Made by a program: the position numbers and the translations under genes. A stretch of 39,815 nucleotides of DNA from Yoonia sp. (GTDB lineage Bacteria; Pseudomonadota; Alphaproteobacteria; Rhodobacterales; Rhodobacteraceae), in assembly GCA_029250945.1 (NCBI GenBank), contig JAQXEG010000019.1, forward strand, positions 1 to 39,815. The letters are read 5' to 3'. The notes under the pieces were generated by a model. It did no database searches and was not told the origin of the DNA. It worked only from the letters and a program-made list of their open reading frames with translations. Positions within the stretch are counted from its first letter, which is position 1; each line of letters opens with the position of its first letter. Below, piece after piece: positions 17,546 through 26,070 of this stretch.

Positions 17546-18346
17546 TCAGAGATCAAAGCGCGGCACGCCGTAAAGATAACCCTGCATACAATCGGCGCCC
17601 GTTTGCCCCAGCAGCGCCGCCTCTTGCGGGGTTTCGACGCCATCCGCGACGACCAGCATTTCGAACTGTTGCGCCACAGTGATCAGCGCCTCGGCCAACA
17701 CCTGGTTATCGGGATCATCTGCAATGCCGTGAATGAAACCCTTGTCGATCTTCACGAGATCAAAGAAGAAATCTTTAAGGTGGCGGAACGCCGTTAGTCC
17801 AGCCCCGAACCCATCAAGCGCGAATACCACACCCCGTGGTTGCATTTCAGCCATGAAACGGATGACAATTTCGTGCGACATCATAACAGAGGTTTCGCTA
17901 ATCTCGAAAATCAATCGATCACCTAGCGCCCCACTTTCCGTGAGCCCTTTTTCCAAGATTCGCCGCCATTGACCATCACCGATAGACCGTGCAGACAGAT
18001 TGATCGACAACCGTAGGTTCGGTTTTTTACGCAGCAGGCTAAGGGCAAGGTCAAGCGTGACGCAATCGACCTGCCGCCCTAAATCTGTTTTCTCGATCAC
18101 CGGCATAAACTGCGCCGCTGGGATGACCCGACCAGACTGGTCCATGACCCTGATCAACCCCTCATAGAATGCAACGCACCCTTGTGGCCCCGCCATAACA
18201 ATCGGTTGAAACGCCAGTTTTGCCCGTTTAGCGGCAAGCGCTTCCCTCACAAGGGTCAGGACATCGGCGTCGCAGCTGGCCATTGCGAAATGCAACGGGT
18301 CGCGCAGGTCTTGTTCCTCAATCGCGTCTTTCGACAATGCGGCCAT
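17546..18346 (-). CDS. EAL-domain protein, probably degenerate
   Basis: This 266-residue protein is essentially one EAL domain, the fold that hydrolyses cyclic di-GMP. The signature is YEGLIRV (EGL in place of EAL, near residue 60), and further blocks are INLSARS, LIFEISET and KIDKGFI. The usual metal-binding Asp pair in LDDFG is LDGFG here, so the second Asp is lost. With that change the phosphodiesterase activity is doubtful, and the protein may instead bind c-di-GMP or a partner protein. There is no sensor domain or membrane helix, only about 40 residues of N-terminal extension. It is divergent from tag across a 97-nt gap. Confidence 0.85.
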   Translation of the reverse strand: MAALSKDAIEEQDLRDPLHFAMASCDADVLTLVREALAAKRAKLAFQPIVMAGPQGCVAFYEGLIRVMDQSGRVIPAAQFMPVIEKTDLGRQVDCVTLDLALSLLRKKPNLRLSINLSARSIGDGQWRRILEKGLTESGALGDRLIFEISETSVMMSHEIVIRFMAEMQPRGVVFALDGFGAGLTAFRHLKDFFFDLVKIDKGFIHGIADDPDNQVLAEALITVAQQFEMLVVADGVETPQEAALLGQTGADCMQGYLYGVPRFDL

Positions 18347-18443
18347 GACTGTTCATCCTTTTCCCGCATTCACCATGACGGATGCTGGATAACAGCCGGT
18401 TAAGGGGTGGCAATTTCTTAAAATCGCACCGACTATCTGCCCC

Positions 18444-19028
18444 ATGGAAAACCGCTGCGGCTGGGCTGGGCCCGAACAGATTTATTTCGACTATCACGAC
18501 ACTGAATGGGGCGTGCCGGAATATGACAGTCGGGCGCTTTGGGAAAAACTGATCCTTGATGGATTTCAGGCTGGCCTGTCATGGATCACGATCCTAAAAA
18601 AGCGTGATAATTTCCGCACTGCCTTTGCTGGGTTTGACCCCAATGTCATCGCGACTTGGGGCGAGGACGAGATTGAAACGCTGTTGCAGAACCCCGGCAT
18701 TATCCGGCATCGGGGCAAGATTGCGGCCACCATCACCAACGCCCAAGCATGGCAGCGGATCGAGGCCAACATCGGCTTTGACACATTTATGTGGAATTAT
18801 GTCGATGGATATCCGCTACAAACCACGCTGGATAATCGTGGGGCAATGCCAACACAGTCAGAGCTATCGCTGCAAATCTCAAAGGACCTGAAAAAGGCTG
18901 GTTTTAAGTTCTGCGGCCCCACAATCGTCTATGCATGGATGGAGGCCTGCGGCCTGATCAACAACCACCCAACAAACTGCCCAAGGCACATCCCCTGTCG
19001 TGACATGGCGCGCCTACCAGCGGGCTAG
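18444..19028 (+). CDS. tag: DNA-3-methyladenine glycosylase I
   Basis: Tag removes 3-methyladenine from alkylated DNA, starting base-excision repair. The 194-residue protein starts RCGWAGPEQIYFDYHDTEWG, has GFQAGLSWITILKKR, and ends with NNHPTNCPRH. The Cys (5) and His (18) near the N-terminus and the His/Cys pair near residues 175-180 form the zinc-binding set of the family. Length is normal. The last 15 bases overlap the 3' end of the convergent moaE, so both genes lack room for a separate terminator. Confidence 0.95.
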   Translation: MENRCGWAGPEQIYFDYHDTEWGVPEYDSRALWEKLILDGFQAGLSWITILKKRDNFRTAFAGFDPNVIATWGEDEIETLLQNPGIIRHRGKIAATITNAQAWQRIEANIGFDTFMWNYVDGYPLQTTLDNRGAMPTQSELSLQISKDLKKAGFKFCGPTIVYAWMEACGLINNHPTNCPRHIPCRDMARLPAG

Positions 19029-19451
19029 CGCATCCTCATCTGCTTCCTTGGCATCAACCCAAGCCGACCCATCAGCGGTTGTTTCTTTCTTCCAGAACGG
19101 GGCGCGGGATTTCAGGTAATCCATCAGGAAATCCGCTGCCGCAAACGCATCTGCACGGTGCGCCGATTTTGTGGCCACCATCATAATCGGATCACCCGCC
19201 AACAGCGTGCCATGACGGTGGATCACAAGCGCATCCATCAGCGCCCAACGGGCCATCGCGTCATCCACAATGCCCGCAATCGCGCGCTCAGTCATGCCGG
19301 GGTAATGCTCAATCTCCATCACCGCCAACGTGCCATCTGTATCGCGCACAACACCGGTAAAGCTGACGACAGCACCCACGCCAGCCCCATCCGAAAACGC
19401 GTTCAGCTCTGCGCCCGCGTCAAACGACTCGGCTTGGACAACAACCGCCAT
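19014..19451 (-). CDS. moaE: Molybdopterin synthase large subunit
   Basis: MoaE is the catalytic large subunit of molybdopterin synthase, which converts cyclic pyranopterin monophosphate to molybdopterin using sulfur carried on MoaD. The 145-residue protein has the family blocks GAVVSFTGVVRD, LEIEHYPGM-like MEIEHYPGMTE, HRHGTLLAGD and the C-terminal active-site APFWKKE. The start overlaps the moaD stop by 1 nt (TAATG), so expression is coupled. The gene belongs to the uvrC-pgsA-moaD-moaE series on the minus strand. Confidence 0.95.
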   Translation of the reverse strand: MAVVVQAESFDAGAELNAFSDGAGVGAVVSFTGVVRDTDGTLAVMEIEHYPGMTERAIAGIVDDAMARWALMDALVIHRHGTLLAGDPIMMVATKSAHRADAFAAADFLMDYLKSRAPFWKKETTADGSAWVDAKEADEDALARW

Positions 19452-19696
19452 TAGCCGCCCGTCATCGGTGGGAAAAACGCGACTTCATGCACGCCTGCCA
19501 ATGGGGCGTCGAATGTCGTCAGCTCCTGATCCACGGCAACGCGCAATGCGGTGACATCGGCAAATGCAGAGGCATAACGTTCTTCGCGTGCGGATAGCTC
19601 TGCGACCAGATCAGCAACCGTCACGGCACCAGTGGTTACCTCTTCGGACGGCACACCAATACGTTCGCGCACCCATGCAAAATACATCACATTCAT
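19451..19696 (-). CDS. moaD: Molybdopterin synthase sulfur carrier subunit
   Basis: MoaD is the small ubiquitin-like subunit of molybdopterin synthase, carrying the sulfur as a C-terminal thiocarboxylate. The 81-residue protein begins MYFAWVRERIG and ends AFFPPMTGG, with the required Gly-Gly terminus. Its ATG overlaps the pgsA stop (ATGA) and its stop overlaps the moaE start, so the three genes are translated as a chain. Confidence 0.95.
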   Translation of the reverse strand: MNVMYFAWVRERIGVPSEEVTTGAVTVADLVAELSAREERYASAFADVTALRVAVDQELTTFDAPLAGVHEVAFFPPMTGG

Positions 19697-20358
19697 TGGC
19701 TGCCTTTCAGATATGGGATCGCCTTGCGGAAATAATCGGCCCCACTAATTACGGTCAGAACCATCGCGATCCACAACAAGCCGATCCCGCCATACCAGCA
19801 GATATCCCAGCCCAAGGCCAAACCGCGCAAACCAAGCGGATCATCAGCGACGCCATCCATAATCGCGTCAAACGTGGCATCATCCATGCCCACGCTACGC
19901 TCAATCAGGTAATGCTCAAACGCGCCCTTTGCGAATAGCACCGAAATCGCAAACATCTGCACGGAGGTCTTCCATTTGGCGACCTTGGTCACAGCCAGCA
20001 AACCAGCGGTTTCACCAAGGAATTCACGCAGGCCGGACACAAACACCTCACGGAAGATGATCAACGTCGCAGGCAGCAAAATCCATGGGTTCATGCCTGA
20101 AAATCCGGCGATCACCACCAGCGCGATAATCACCATCGCCTTATCGGCAATCGGGTCCATCATCGCGCCCAGTTTGCTTTCCTGCTTCCACGCCCGCGCC
20201 AGATACCCGTCCAGAAAATCGGTAAACGCAGCACCCACAAACAGGATTAGCGCAAACCAATCCGCAAGGGGGCGGTTAAAATACAAAAACATGATCGCCA
20301 CGGCAGGGGCTGCAATCAAACGCAAGAGCGTCAGGATGTTGGGGATATTCCAGTTCAT
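19693..20358 (-). CDS. pgsA: CDP-diacylglycerol--glycerol-3-phosphate 3-phosphatidyltransferase
   Basis: PgsA makes phosphatidylglycerol phosphate from CDP-diacylglycerol and glycerol-3-phosphate in the inner membrane. The 221-residue protein has several hydrophobic segments and the CDP-alcohol phosphotransferase signature DFLDGYLAR...GAMMDPIADK near residues 62-90. It starts WNIPNILTLLRLIAAP, typical for the family. The ATG at 20358 is used, though a GTG two codons earlier is possible. It follows uvrC after a gap of about 78 nt that holds a GC-rich hairpin, and it overlaps moaD. This order recurs in related genomes, as I recall. Confidence 0.93.
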   Translation of the reverse strand: MNWNIPNILTLLRLIAAPAVAIMFLYFNRPLADWFALILFVGAAFTDFLDGYLARAWKQESKLGAMMDPIADKAMVIIALVVIAGFSGMNPWILLPATLIIFREVFVSGLREFLGETAGLLAVTKVAKWKTSVQMFAISVLFAKGAFEHYLIERSVGMDDATFDAIMDGVADDPLGLRGLALGWDICWYGGIGLLWIAMVLTVISGADYFRKAIPYLKGSQ

Positions 20359-20412
20359 GTGCACACACTACGCGCCTTGGATAATGGGGAAAACCCCTCG
20401 TTTCTTCCGAGC

Positions 20413-20436
20413 TTAAATATGCCCGCCCGAGGCGGA
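20413..20436 (-). repeat. GC-rich hairpin with AT tail after uvrC
   Basis: On the minus strand CCGCC-TCG-GGCGG (20423-20435) is followed by GCATATTT, immediately after the uvrC stop codon. The form resembles a short intergenic repeat I recall as common in Rhodobacteraceae. It could act as a weak terminator before pgsA. No second copy was found in this window. Confidence 0.4.
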
Positions 20437-22305
20437 TCAACCGTTCTCGTGAAAGTAGTCGTAAATTGTCTGGGCCATATTTTCCGACACGCCCACAACC
20501 GCCTTCAGATCTGCAAAATTGGCGCGCGCCACAGCCTTGGCAGATCCAAAATGCGCCAGTAACGCACGTTTGCGCCCTGCCCCAACGCCCGGCACATCGT
20601 CCAGCAGCGTGGCGCCGATCGCCTTAGCGCGCTTAGCACGGTGGGTGCCGATGGCAAAGCGGTGAACCTCATCGCGCATACGCTGGATGAAATACAGCAC
20701 CGGATCATTGTGACGTAGCGCCATGACGGGTTTGCCGGTGCGGTAAAACACCTCTTTACCCGCATCGCGGTCCTCACCCTTGGCCACGCCAATCATCGGC
20801 ACGTCGCCAACGCCCAGCTCGGTCATAATCTCGCGCACAGAACTAACCTGCCCCGCGCCGCCGTCGATCAGCAACAATTCGGGCCACATGCCGGACGTGC
20901 GATCTGGGTCTTCTTTCAACAGGCGTTTGAACCTGCGCGTCATGACCTCTTTCATCATGCCAAAGTCATCGCCAGGCGTCAGGTCATCCCCCTTGATGTT
21001 GAACTTGCGATACTGATTTTTGTCGAACCCTTCGGGCCCCGCGACAATCATCCCACCGACAGCAAATGCACCCTGAATATGGGAGTTATCGTAAACCTCG
21101 ATCCGTTGGGGGACCTTTGGCAGATCAAACGCCTCGGCCAAGCCCTTCAACAGCCGGCCTTGTGTCGCGGTTTCCGACATCTTGCGCGCAAGGCTTTCGC
21201 GGGCATTGCGCAGCGCGCCTTGCACCAGCTCGGCCTTTTCACCGCGTTGAGGGACGATCACCTCGACCTTGCGCCCTGCCTTTTCGGCCAGCGCAGCTGC
21301 CATCAGATCATCGTTGTCCAAACCATGTGACAGAATCACGGCGCGGGGCGGTTCGCGATCGGAATAGAATTGACCGACAAACGCCTCCATCACCTCTGAC
21401 GGGTCCTCATCCCCGCTGATACGCGGATAGTAATCGTGGTTGCCCCAGTTCTGGTTGGCACGAATGAAAAACACCTGCACACAAGCCTGCCCACCGTCGA
21501 TATGCAGGCCAATCACATCGGCCTCGGCGGTGGCTTGCGGGTTGATACCTTGGGCGGTCTGCACTTGGGTCAGCGCCTTGATCCGGTCGCGCAATGCAGC
21601 GGCGCGTTCAAACTCCATCTCCTCAGAGGCGGCGTTCATCTGGGTCGCTAACGCATCTTGGATACCTTTCGTGCGGCCTTGCAAGAACAGCTCTGCGTCG
21701 CGGACGGTTGCCGCGTAATCGTCGGGTGAGATCAAACCAACACAAGGGCCCGAACACCGCTTGATTTGATATTGTAAACACGGGCGTGTGCGCGTCTCGA
21801 AATCACTGTTGGAACAGTTGCGCAGCAAAAACACGCGCTGCAATTGGTTCAGCGTCCGGTTCACCGCGCCAGCACTGGCAAAGGGGCCGTAATAGCTGCC
21901 CTTTTCCTTTTTCGCGCCACGGTGCTTTTTGATCTGCGGGTATTCGTGGGTCTTGGTCACAAGGATATTCGGAAACGATTTATCGTCGCGCAACAGCACG
22001 TTATAGCGCGGCTTAAGCTGTTTGATCAGGTTCTGTTCCAGCAACAGCGCCTCTGTCTCGGTGCGGGTGGTCAGGAACATCATGCGTGTGGTTTCTGAAA
22101 TCATCCGCGCGATGCGACCAGAATGATTGCCGGGGCGGGAATAATTGCTGACGCGCGCCTTTAGATTGCGGGCTTTACCGACGTAAAGCACACGGCTTTC
22201 GGCATCCAGCATCCGGTACACGCCCGGGGACGCATCCAGCGTGCGCAGATAAGCCACGATACAGGCGTATCCCTTGAGCGGTTCGTCGTTTTTAGAATTG
22301 TTCAT
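20437..22305 (-). CDS. uvrC: Excinuclease ABC subunit C
   Basis: UvrC makes the two incisions in nucleotide excision repair. The protein, about 622 residues from ATG 22305, has in order the GIY-YIG nuclease ([19 protein letters not shown] near residues 27-51), the Cys-rich middle ([17 protein letters not shown]), the UVR motif for UvrB binding ([18 protein letters not shown]), the RNase-H-like nuclease starting YDNSHIQG, and helix-hairpin-helix repeats at the C-terminus ([17 protein letters not shown]). A GTG at 22371 would add 22 residues that do not match the family, so it was not used. A DnaA-box-like word lies 73 bases upstream. Confidence 0.95.
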   Translation of the reverse strand: MNNSKNDEPLKGYACIVAYLRTLDASPGVYRMLDAESRVLYVGKARNLKARVSNYSRPGNHSGRIARMISETTRMMFLTTRTETEALLLEQNLIKQLKPRYNVLLRDDKSFPNILVTKTHEYPQIKKHRGAKKEKGSYYGPFASAGAVNRTLNQLQRVFLLRNCSNSDFETRTRPCLQYQIKRCSGPCVGLISPDDYAATVRDAELFLQGRTKGIQDALATQMNAASEEMEFERAAALRDRIKALTQVQTAQGINPQATAEADVIGLHIDGGQACVQVFFIRANQNWGNHDYYPRISGDEDPSEVMEAFVGQFYSDREPPRAVILSHGLDNDDLMAAALAEKAGRKVEVIVPQRGEKAELVQGALRNARESLARKMSETATQGRLLKGLAEAFDLPKVPQRIEVYDNSHIQGAFAVGGMIVAGPEGFDKNQYRKFNIKGDDLTPGDDFGMMKEVMTRRFKRLLKEDPDRTSGMWPELLLIDGGAGQVSSVREIMTELGVGDVPMIGVAKGEDRDAGKEVFYRTGKPVMALRHNDPVLYFIQRMRDEVHRFAIGTHRAKRAKAIGATLLDDVPGVGAGRKRALLAHFGSAKAVARANFADLKAVVGVSENMAQTIYDYFHENG

Positions 22306-22377
22306 TCGCAATCCATGATTCTTTTTGCCCTGCAATGGTAACGCTCCGCCTACAAGAGAAAAGGCATCCACTTAAAC

Positions 22378-22386
22378 TGTGGATAA
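22378..22386 (-). promoter_or_regulatory. DnaA-box-like site upstream of uvrC
   Basis: The minus strand reads TTATCCACA, the consensus DnaA box, in an otherwise AT-rich non-coding gap (22306-22587). Only one exact copy is visible here. The same gap contains a 7-bp inverted repeat (22448-22454 with 22458-22464) and no recognisable gene. Confidence 0.45.
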
Positions 22387-22587
22387 GTCAGTGGACAGTC
22401 CGCCGCCAGCCGCAATTTTCCGTTAAGAATAGGGGGTTTTACCTGAGTGCCTAATTTTTAGGCAGTTTCGCAGGAGTTTGATATTAAACGATATTTTAAT
22501 GCCCAAACTGCAAGGCGTTGAATTCATTAAAGTTTTGCAAACCTTTTGTGAGCGCACGATGATGACGTGCACAACTTTGCGTGGGGA

Positions 22588-23364
22588 TCACTCAACCCCC
22601 AGCACATCCGGTGTCTGCCAGCCAAGGTGTTGACCGCCATCCACGGCGATCATTTGTCCTGTGACAGCTGGCGCATCAAGAAAATATCCCAGCGCCGCCG
22701 TGATGTCCGTAGGATTTGCGCCACGCTTTAAAATGGTTGCTTGGCGTTGTGCATCGAAATGCGATTTGCTTTGCCGATGTCCCTGAAGTGTTGGGCCAGG
22801 GCCGATCCCGTTCACCCGGATGCGTGGGGCGAGTGCCTGTGCCGTCGTCTGTGTCATCGCCCACAGACCCATTTTCGCAATCGTATAGGTCATAAACTCT
22901 GGCGTTAGCTTATGCACCCGTTGGTCCAACATGTTGATGACCAGCCCCTTGGCGACCGGTTCCCCAATCGCATCCGGATCAGGATCGGGGACTTGCGCAG
23001 CAAACGCTTGGATCAACACAAATGGCGCGCGCAGGTTGGACCCGATGTGGCGGTCCCAACTTGTCCGCGTCGCCGTGGCCACCGTGTCATATTCAAAGAT
23101 AGAAGCGTTGTTAATCAAAACCGTGATCGGCCCGCCAAGGGCATCGACGGCGGCGGGCAGCAATGCATCTGTCGCATCCTCATCCAGCAGGTCAGCCTGT
23201 AGCGCGACACCTTTGTGGCCCATTGCAGCCAGCTGTGCAACCGTGTCATCCGCGCCATCCTTGGACCCCGCATAATGCACCGCGACGTCATAGCCGCGCT
23301 GCCCAAGATAGAGCGCCATCGCTTGCCCCAGCCGCGCTCCGGCGCCTGTTACCAACGCGCGCAT
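22588..23364 (-). CDS. Short-chain dehydrogenase/reductase
   Basis: This 258-residue SDR has the cofactor motif TGAGARLGQAMA (near residues 6-17), NNASIFEYD (near 89), a catalytic Tyr and Lys in YTIAKMGL (near 163-170) and the closing DGGQHLGW. The N-terminal pattern (Gly-Ala-Arg-Leu-Gly, then VAVHY) is close to pteridine-reductase-like SDRs, but many SDRs share it, so no substrate is assigned. It overlaps the stop of the upstream antiporter gene by 1 nt (TGATG) and is followed by a 282-nt gap before uvrC. Confidence 0.85.
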   Translation of the reverse strand: MRALVTGAGARLGQAMALYLGQRGYDVAVHYAGSKDGADDTVAQLAAMGHKGVALQADLLDEDATDALLPAAVDALGGPITVLINNASIFEYDTVATATRTSWDRHIGSNLRAPFVLIQAFAAQVPDPDPDAIGEPVAKGLVINMLDQRVHKLTPEFMTYTIAKMGLWAMTQTTAQALAPRIRVNGIGPGPTLQGHRQSKSHFDAQRQATILKRGANPTDITAALGYFLDAPAVTGQMIAVDGGQHLGWQTPDVLGVE

Positions 23365-24305
23365 CAGACCAACACAATCACAAGATAGGCGACATAAAGC
23401 GCGCTAAGCGCCACGCCCCAAATCCGGTTGATATCCATTTTCAAGAACACAAAAGGGATCAACATCAAGGACGCCAACAGCATGATCCACAGATCAAACG
23501 TCAGGAATTGCGGATCAACCGGGATTGTCCCGACAAGGCTGGCGACCCCCATGATACCCAACAGGTTGAACATATTGGACCCGATGACATTGCCCAATGC
23601 CACGTCAGCCTGACGGCGCAATGCGGCCATGACAGTTGTCGCCAATTCCGGAAGGGACGTGCCAATTGCCACGAGTGTCAGGCCAATCACAGTTTCCGAA
23701 ATGCCAAAGGTCAGCGCGATATTCGTGGCCCCATCGACGAATAGCTTCGCACCAAGCGGCAGGCCGATGATCCCAAGCGCCAATAACAGCGCGATCTTGG
23801 GCCAGCCAAGGTTTGGATCGGCGCCCTCAACCTCTTCTTCGTCATCCGCGTTGGCTTTGCGATGTTTATTGGCGGCGCGGGCCGCATGGGTCAGCATAGC
23901 GACAAGTGCAGCGAGCAAGATCAACCCTGTGATCCATGTAAACGGCCCGATAAAACACATGACGATGAACAGCGCGGTAGCGGCGATCATTTGCAGATAG
24001 CTGGACCGCGTGTCGCATTCGCTCGTGTGCATGATGGCCAGCAATGCCGGCACACCCAGCACCAACAGGACGTTCGCAGTGTTCGACCCAACGACATTCC
24101 CCAGCGCAAGGCCAGGCACATCATCAAAGATCGCTTGAATTGCGATCAGCAGCTCGGGTGCGGAGGTGCCAAATGCCACCACCGTGAGCGACACGATTAA
24201 CGCAGGCACGCCAAGGCGCAGCGAAAGGTTCACCGCCCCTTTCACAAGGCTGTCGCCCGCCAAAAGCAAAATCACAAGGCCAACCGCCGTGTAGAGCCAA
24301 TCCAT
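23364..24305 (-). CDS. Sodium/calcium antiporter (CaCA family)
   Basis: This 313-residue inner-membrane protein has the two inverted alpha repeats of the Ca2+/cation antiporter superfamily, GTSAPELLIA (near residues 47-56) and GTSLPELATTV (near 215-225), each with the Glu that binds the cation. About ten hydrophobic helices are present, with a charged Asp/Glu-rich loop near residues 150-162. Bacterial members (YrbG type) exchange Na+ or H+ for Ca2+. Its ATG overlaps the stop of the small Cys-rich membrane protein by 1 nt (TAATG). Confidence 0.9.
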   Translation of the reverse strand: MDWLYTAVGLVILLLAGDSLVKGAVNLSLRLGVPALIVSLTVVAFGTSAPELLIAIQAIFDDVPGLALGNVVGSNTANVLLVLGVPALLAIMHTSECDTRSSYLQMIAATALFIVMCFIGPFTWITGLILLAALVAMLTHAARAANKHRKANADDEEEVEGADPNLGWPKIALLLALGIIGLPLGAKLFVDGATNIALTFGISETVIGLTLVAIGTSLPELATTVMAALRRQADVALGNVIGSNMFNLLGIMGVASLVGTIPVDPQFLTFDLWIMLLASLMLIPFVFLKMDINRIWGVALSALYVAYLVIVLV

Positions 24306-24472
24306 TAATATCGTCCCTTAGTGCAGGCGCAGGGGCCTTTGCCAATTCTAAACCGTCCGCAGGACCGACATTTGGCCGCTGCCAATTTAGCCTGTCCGGG
24401 GAATTTCCATTTACCGAACATCGCCAGCACCGCCATGAACACAAGGAAGAGGGTGATGATCTTAAATAACAT
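24305..24472 (-). CDS. Small membrane protein with C-terminal Cys cluster
   Basis: This 55-residue protein is read from the ATG at 24472, one base beyond the stop of the S49 peptidase gene. Residues 2-19 form one transmembrane helix (LFKIITLFLVFMAVLAMF), and the tail carries KCRSCGR and GPCACTKGRY, a CxxC...CxC arrangement that could bind a metal ion. It is too small for a family call from memory. The position between the peptidase and antiporter genes, with overlaps or 1-nt spacing on both sides, argues that it is translated. A longer form starting at 24577 would run inside the peptidase gene and is unlikely. Confidence 0.7.
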   Translation of the reverse strand: MLFKIITLFLVFMAVLAMFGKWKFPGQAKLAAAKCRSCGRFRIGKGPCACTKGRY

Positions 24473-24473
24473 G

Positions 24474-25268
24474 CTAGAGCCCGAAACGCGCAAATGCAGC
24501 CCGGTCTTCAACGGATGCAATCGCGTCATTGACCATACGCGCACCGAACCGCGACAGCAGTCCACGTTTTTGCCCATAGCGCCGGAATGTGACCTTATCT
24601 CCGAAACGGGATTTCATCACAGGCACCAGATGACCGATACCATCGACAAGGCCCTGATCCAGACCCTTTTGGCCAATGAACACCTCGCCGGTGAACAGAT
24701 TGGGATTATCAGCCAGCTTTGCCCCGCGACGGGATTTCACATAGTCGATAAAGGTCGCGTGCAAATCCTCAAGCAAGCCGCGCAGACGCTTTACATCCGC
24801 AGGGGTTTCTTTCTTGAACGGATCCATCATTGATTTGGATTTACCCGCCGTATGCACGCGGCGCTCAACGCCGTAATTCGCAATCGCGTCCTGAAGCCCG
24901 AAACCCGCGCTAATCACGCCAATCGACCCTGTGATGGAACAGGTATCCACGAAAATTTCATCCGCGGCACAAGCCAGCCAGTAACCACCCGATGCCGCAA
25001 CGTCCTCAACAAATGCAAAGACAGGCACCTGTTTTTCATCGGCCAAGCGCCGGATACACGCCGCGATCAACGACGATTGCACTGGGCTGCCACCGGGACA
25101 GTTGATTTCCAGCGCGACCGCAGCGGGCTTTCCCTTAGAAAACGCCTTTTCCAGAACGGGGGCAAGGCTGGTATCATCCAGCCCACGACCGCCGTTTGTG
25201 ATCGCCCCTTGCAACCGGACAACGGCAACATGCGGGGCGGATTTCATAAATGGGATATATTTCTTCAT
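24474..25268 (-). CDS. S49-family (SppA/SohB-like) serine peptidase
   Basis: This 264-residue peptidase belongs to the signal-peptide-peptidase A family (ClpP/crotonase fold). The catalytic Ser is in DVAASGGYWLACAA (near residue 92-105), preceded by NCPGGSPVQS, and followed by GSIGVISAGFG. The catalytic Lys is in GKSKSMMDPF (near 142). It is short, like SohB or single-domain archaeal SppA, and has no obvious N-terminal membrane helix, so it may be cytoplasmic or peripheral. It would degrade cleaved signal peptides or membrane-protein fragments. It sits upstream of the Cys-rich small protein and antiporter genes. Confidence 0.88.
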   Translation of the reverse strand: MKKYIPFMKSAPHVAVVRLQGAITNGGRGLDDTSLAPVLEKAFSKGKPAAVALEINCPGGSPVQSSLIAACIRRLADEKQVPVFAFVEDVAASGGYWLACAADEIFVDTCSITGSIGVISAGFGLQDAIANYGVERRVHTAGKSKSMMDPFKKETPADVKRLRGLLEDLHATFIDYVKSRRGAKLADNPNLFTGEVFIGQKGLDQGLVDGIGHLVPVMKSRFGDKVTFRRYGQKRGLLSRFGARMVNDAIASVEDRAAFARFGL

Positions 25269-25308
25269 ATCATATCATCTAGGGCGTCGGATGGGGTGCA
25301 ACAAGGCG

Positions 25309-26070
25309 TCACTGACGGATCCGCCAACCTGTGCGGAAAATCCACCAGATCGCGATCAAGCAGGCCCCGGTGAACGCAGCGATTGCGAGCAAGGACAGCC
25401 CAATTGGCACGTCCGCCGCACCAAAGAACGCCCAGCGGAAACCCGATATCAGATAGACAACCGGATTGAACATCGTGATCGTCTGCCAAATTGGCGGCAG
25501 CATGGTAACCGAATAGAAGGACCCACCCAGAAAAACGAGCGGCGTGATGATCAGCAAGGGGATCAGCTGCAACTGTTCAAAATTGCCTGCCCAAATACCG
25601 ATGATGAACCCAAGCAGTGAGAAACTGACACAGGTCAGCACAAGGAACGCGAGCATCGCAAAGGGATGCGCTATCGTGATGTCGACGAAAAAGAACGCGG
25701 TCACAAGGATTATCAACCCAATGAACAGCGCCTTCGTTGCGGCCGCTCCCACATATCCCAATGTGATCTCAAGGAAATTCACCGGCGCCGAGAGCAATTC
25801 ATAGATCGTGCCAATGAATTTCGGGAAATAGATACCAAAGGACGCGTTGCTGGTCGCTTGGGTCATCACCGACAGCATGATCAAGCCGGGAACGATAAAC
25901 GCGCCATATGATACGCCCTCAACCTCTTGGATGCGGCTGCCGATGGCAGTGCCGAACACCACAAAATAGAGCGACGTTGAAAGGACGGGCGACACAAGCG
26001 ATTGCGTGATCGTGCGAAAGAAACGCGCCATCTCGAACCGGTAGATGGAGGCGACTGCTGTCAGGTTCAT
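25309..26070 (-). CDS. ABC-2 type exporter permease
   Basis: This 253-residue permease has about six hydrophobic helices and belongs to the ABC-2 group. It starts with a cytoplasmic N-terminus ([23 protein letters not shown]) and ends with the [12 protein letters not shown] loop and a last helix. Such permeases pair with one ATPase to export drugs, polysaccharide or other hydrophobic compounds. Its ATG overlaps the stop of the ATPase gene (ATGA), so the two make one transporter. The substrate is unknown. Confidence 0.9.
   Translation of the reverse strand: MNLTAVASIYRFEMARFFRTITQSLVSPVLSTSLYFVVFGTAIGSRIQEVEGVSYGAFIVPGLIMLSVMTQATSNASFGIYFPKFIGTIYELLSAPVNFLEITLGYVGAAATKALFIGLIILVTAFFFVDITIAHPFAMLAFLVLTCVSFSLLGFIIGIWAGNFEQLQLIPLLIITPLVFLGGSFYSVTMLPPIWQTITMFNPVVYLISGFRWAFFGAADVPIGLSLLAIAAFTGACLIAIWWIFRTGWRIRQ

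Noticed and set aside
22546-22574. Hairpin after the SDR gene as a terminator
   Set aside because: A short stem with a bulge and no T-tract on the coding strand.
22306-22587. Possible replication origin at the DnaA box
   Set aside because: Only one exact DnaA box and no replication or partition genes nearby.
22306-22587. LexA box (GTTC-N7-GTTC) upstream of uvrC
   Set aside because: No paired half-sites were found by eye.
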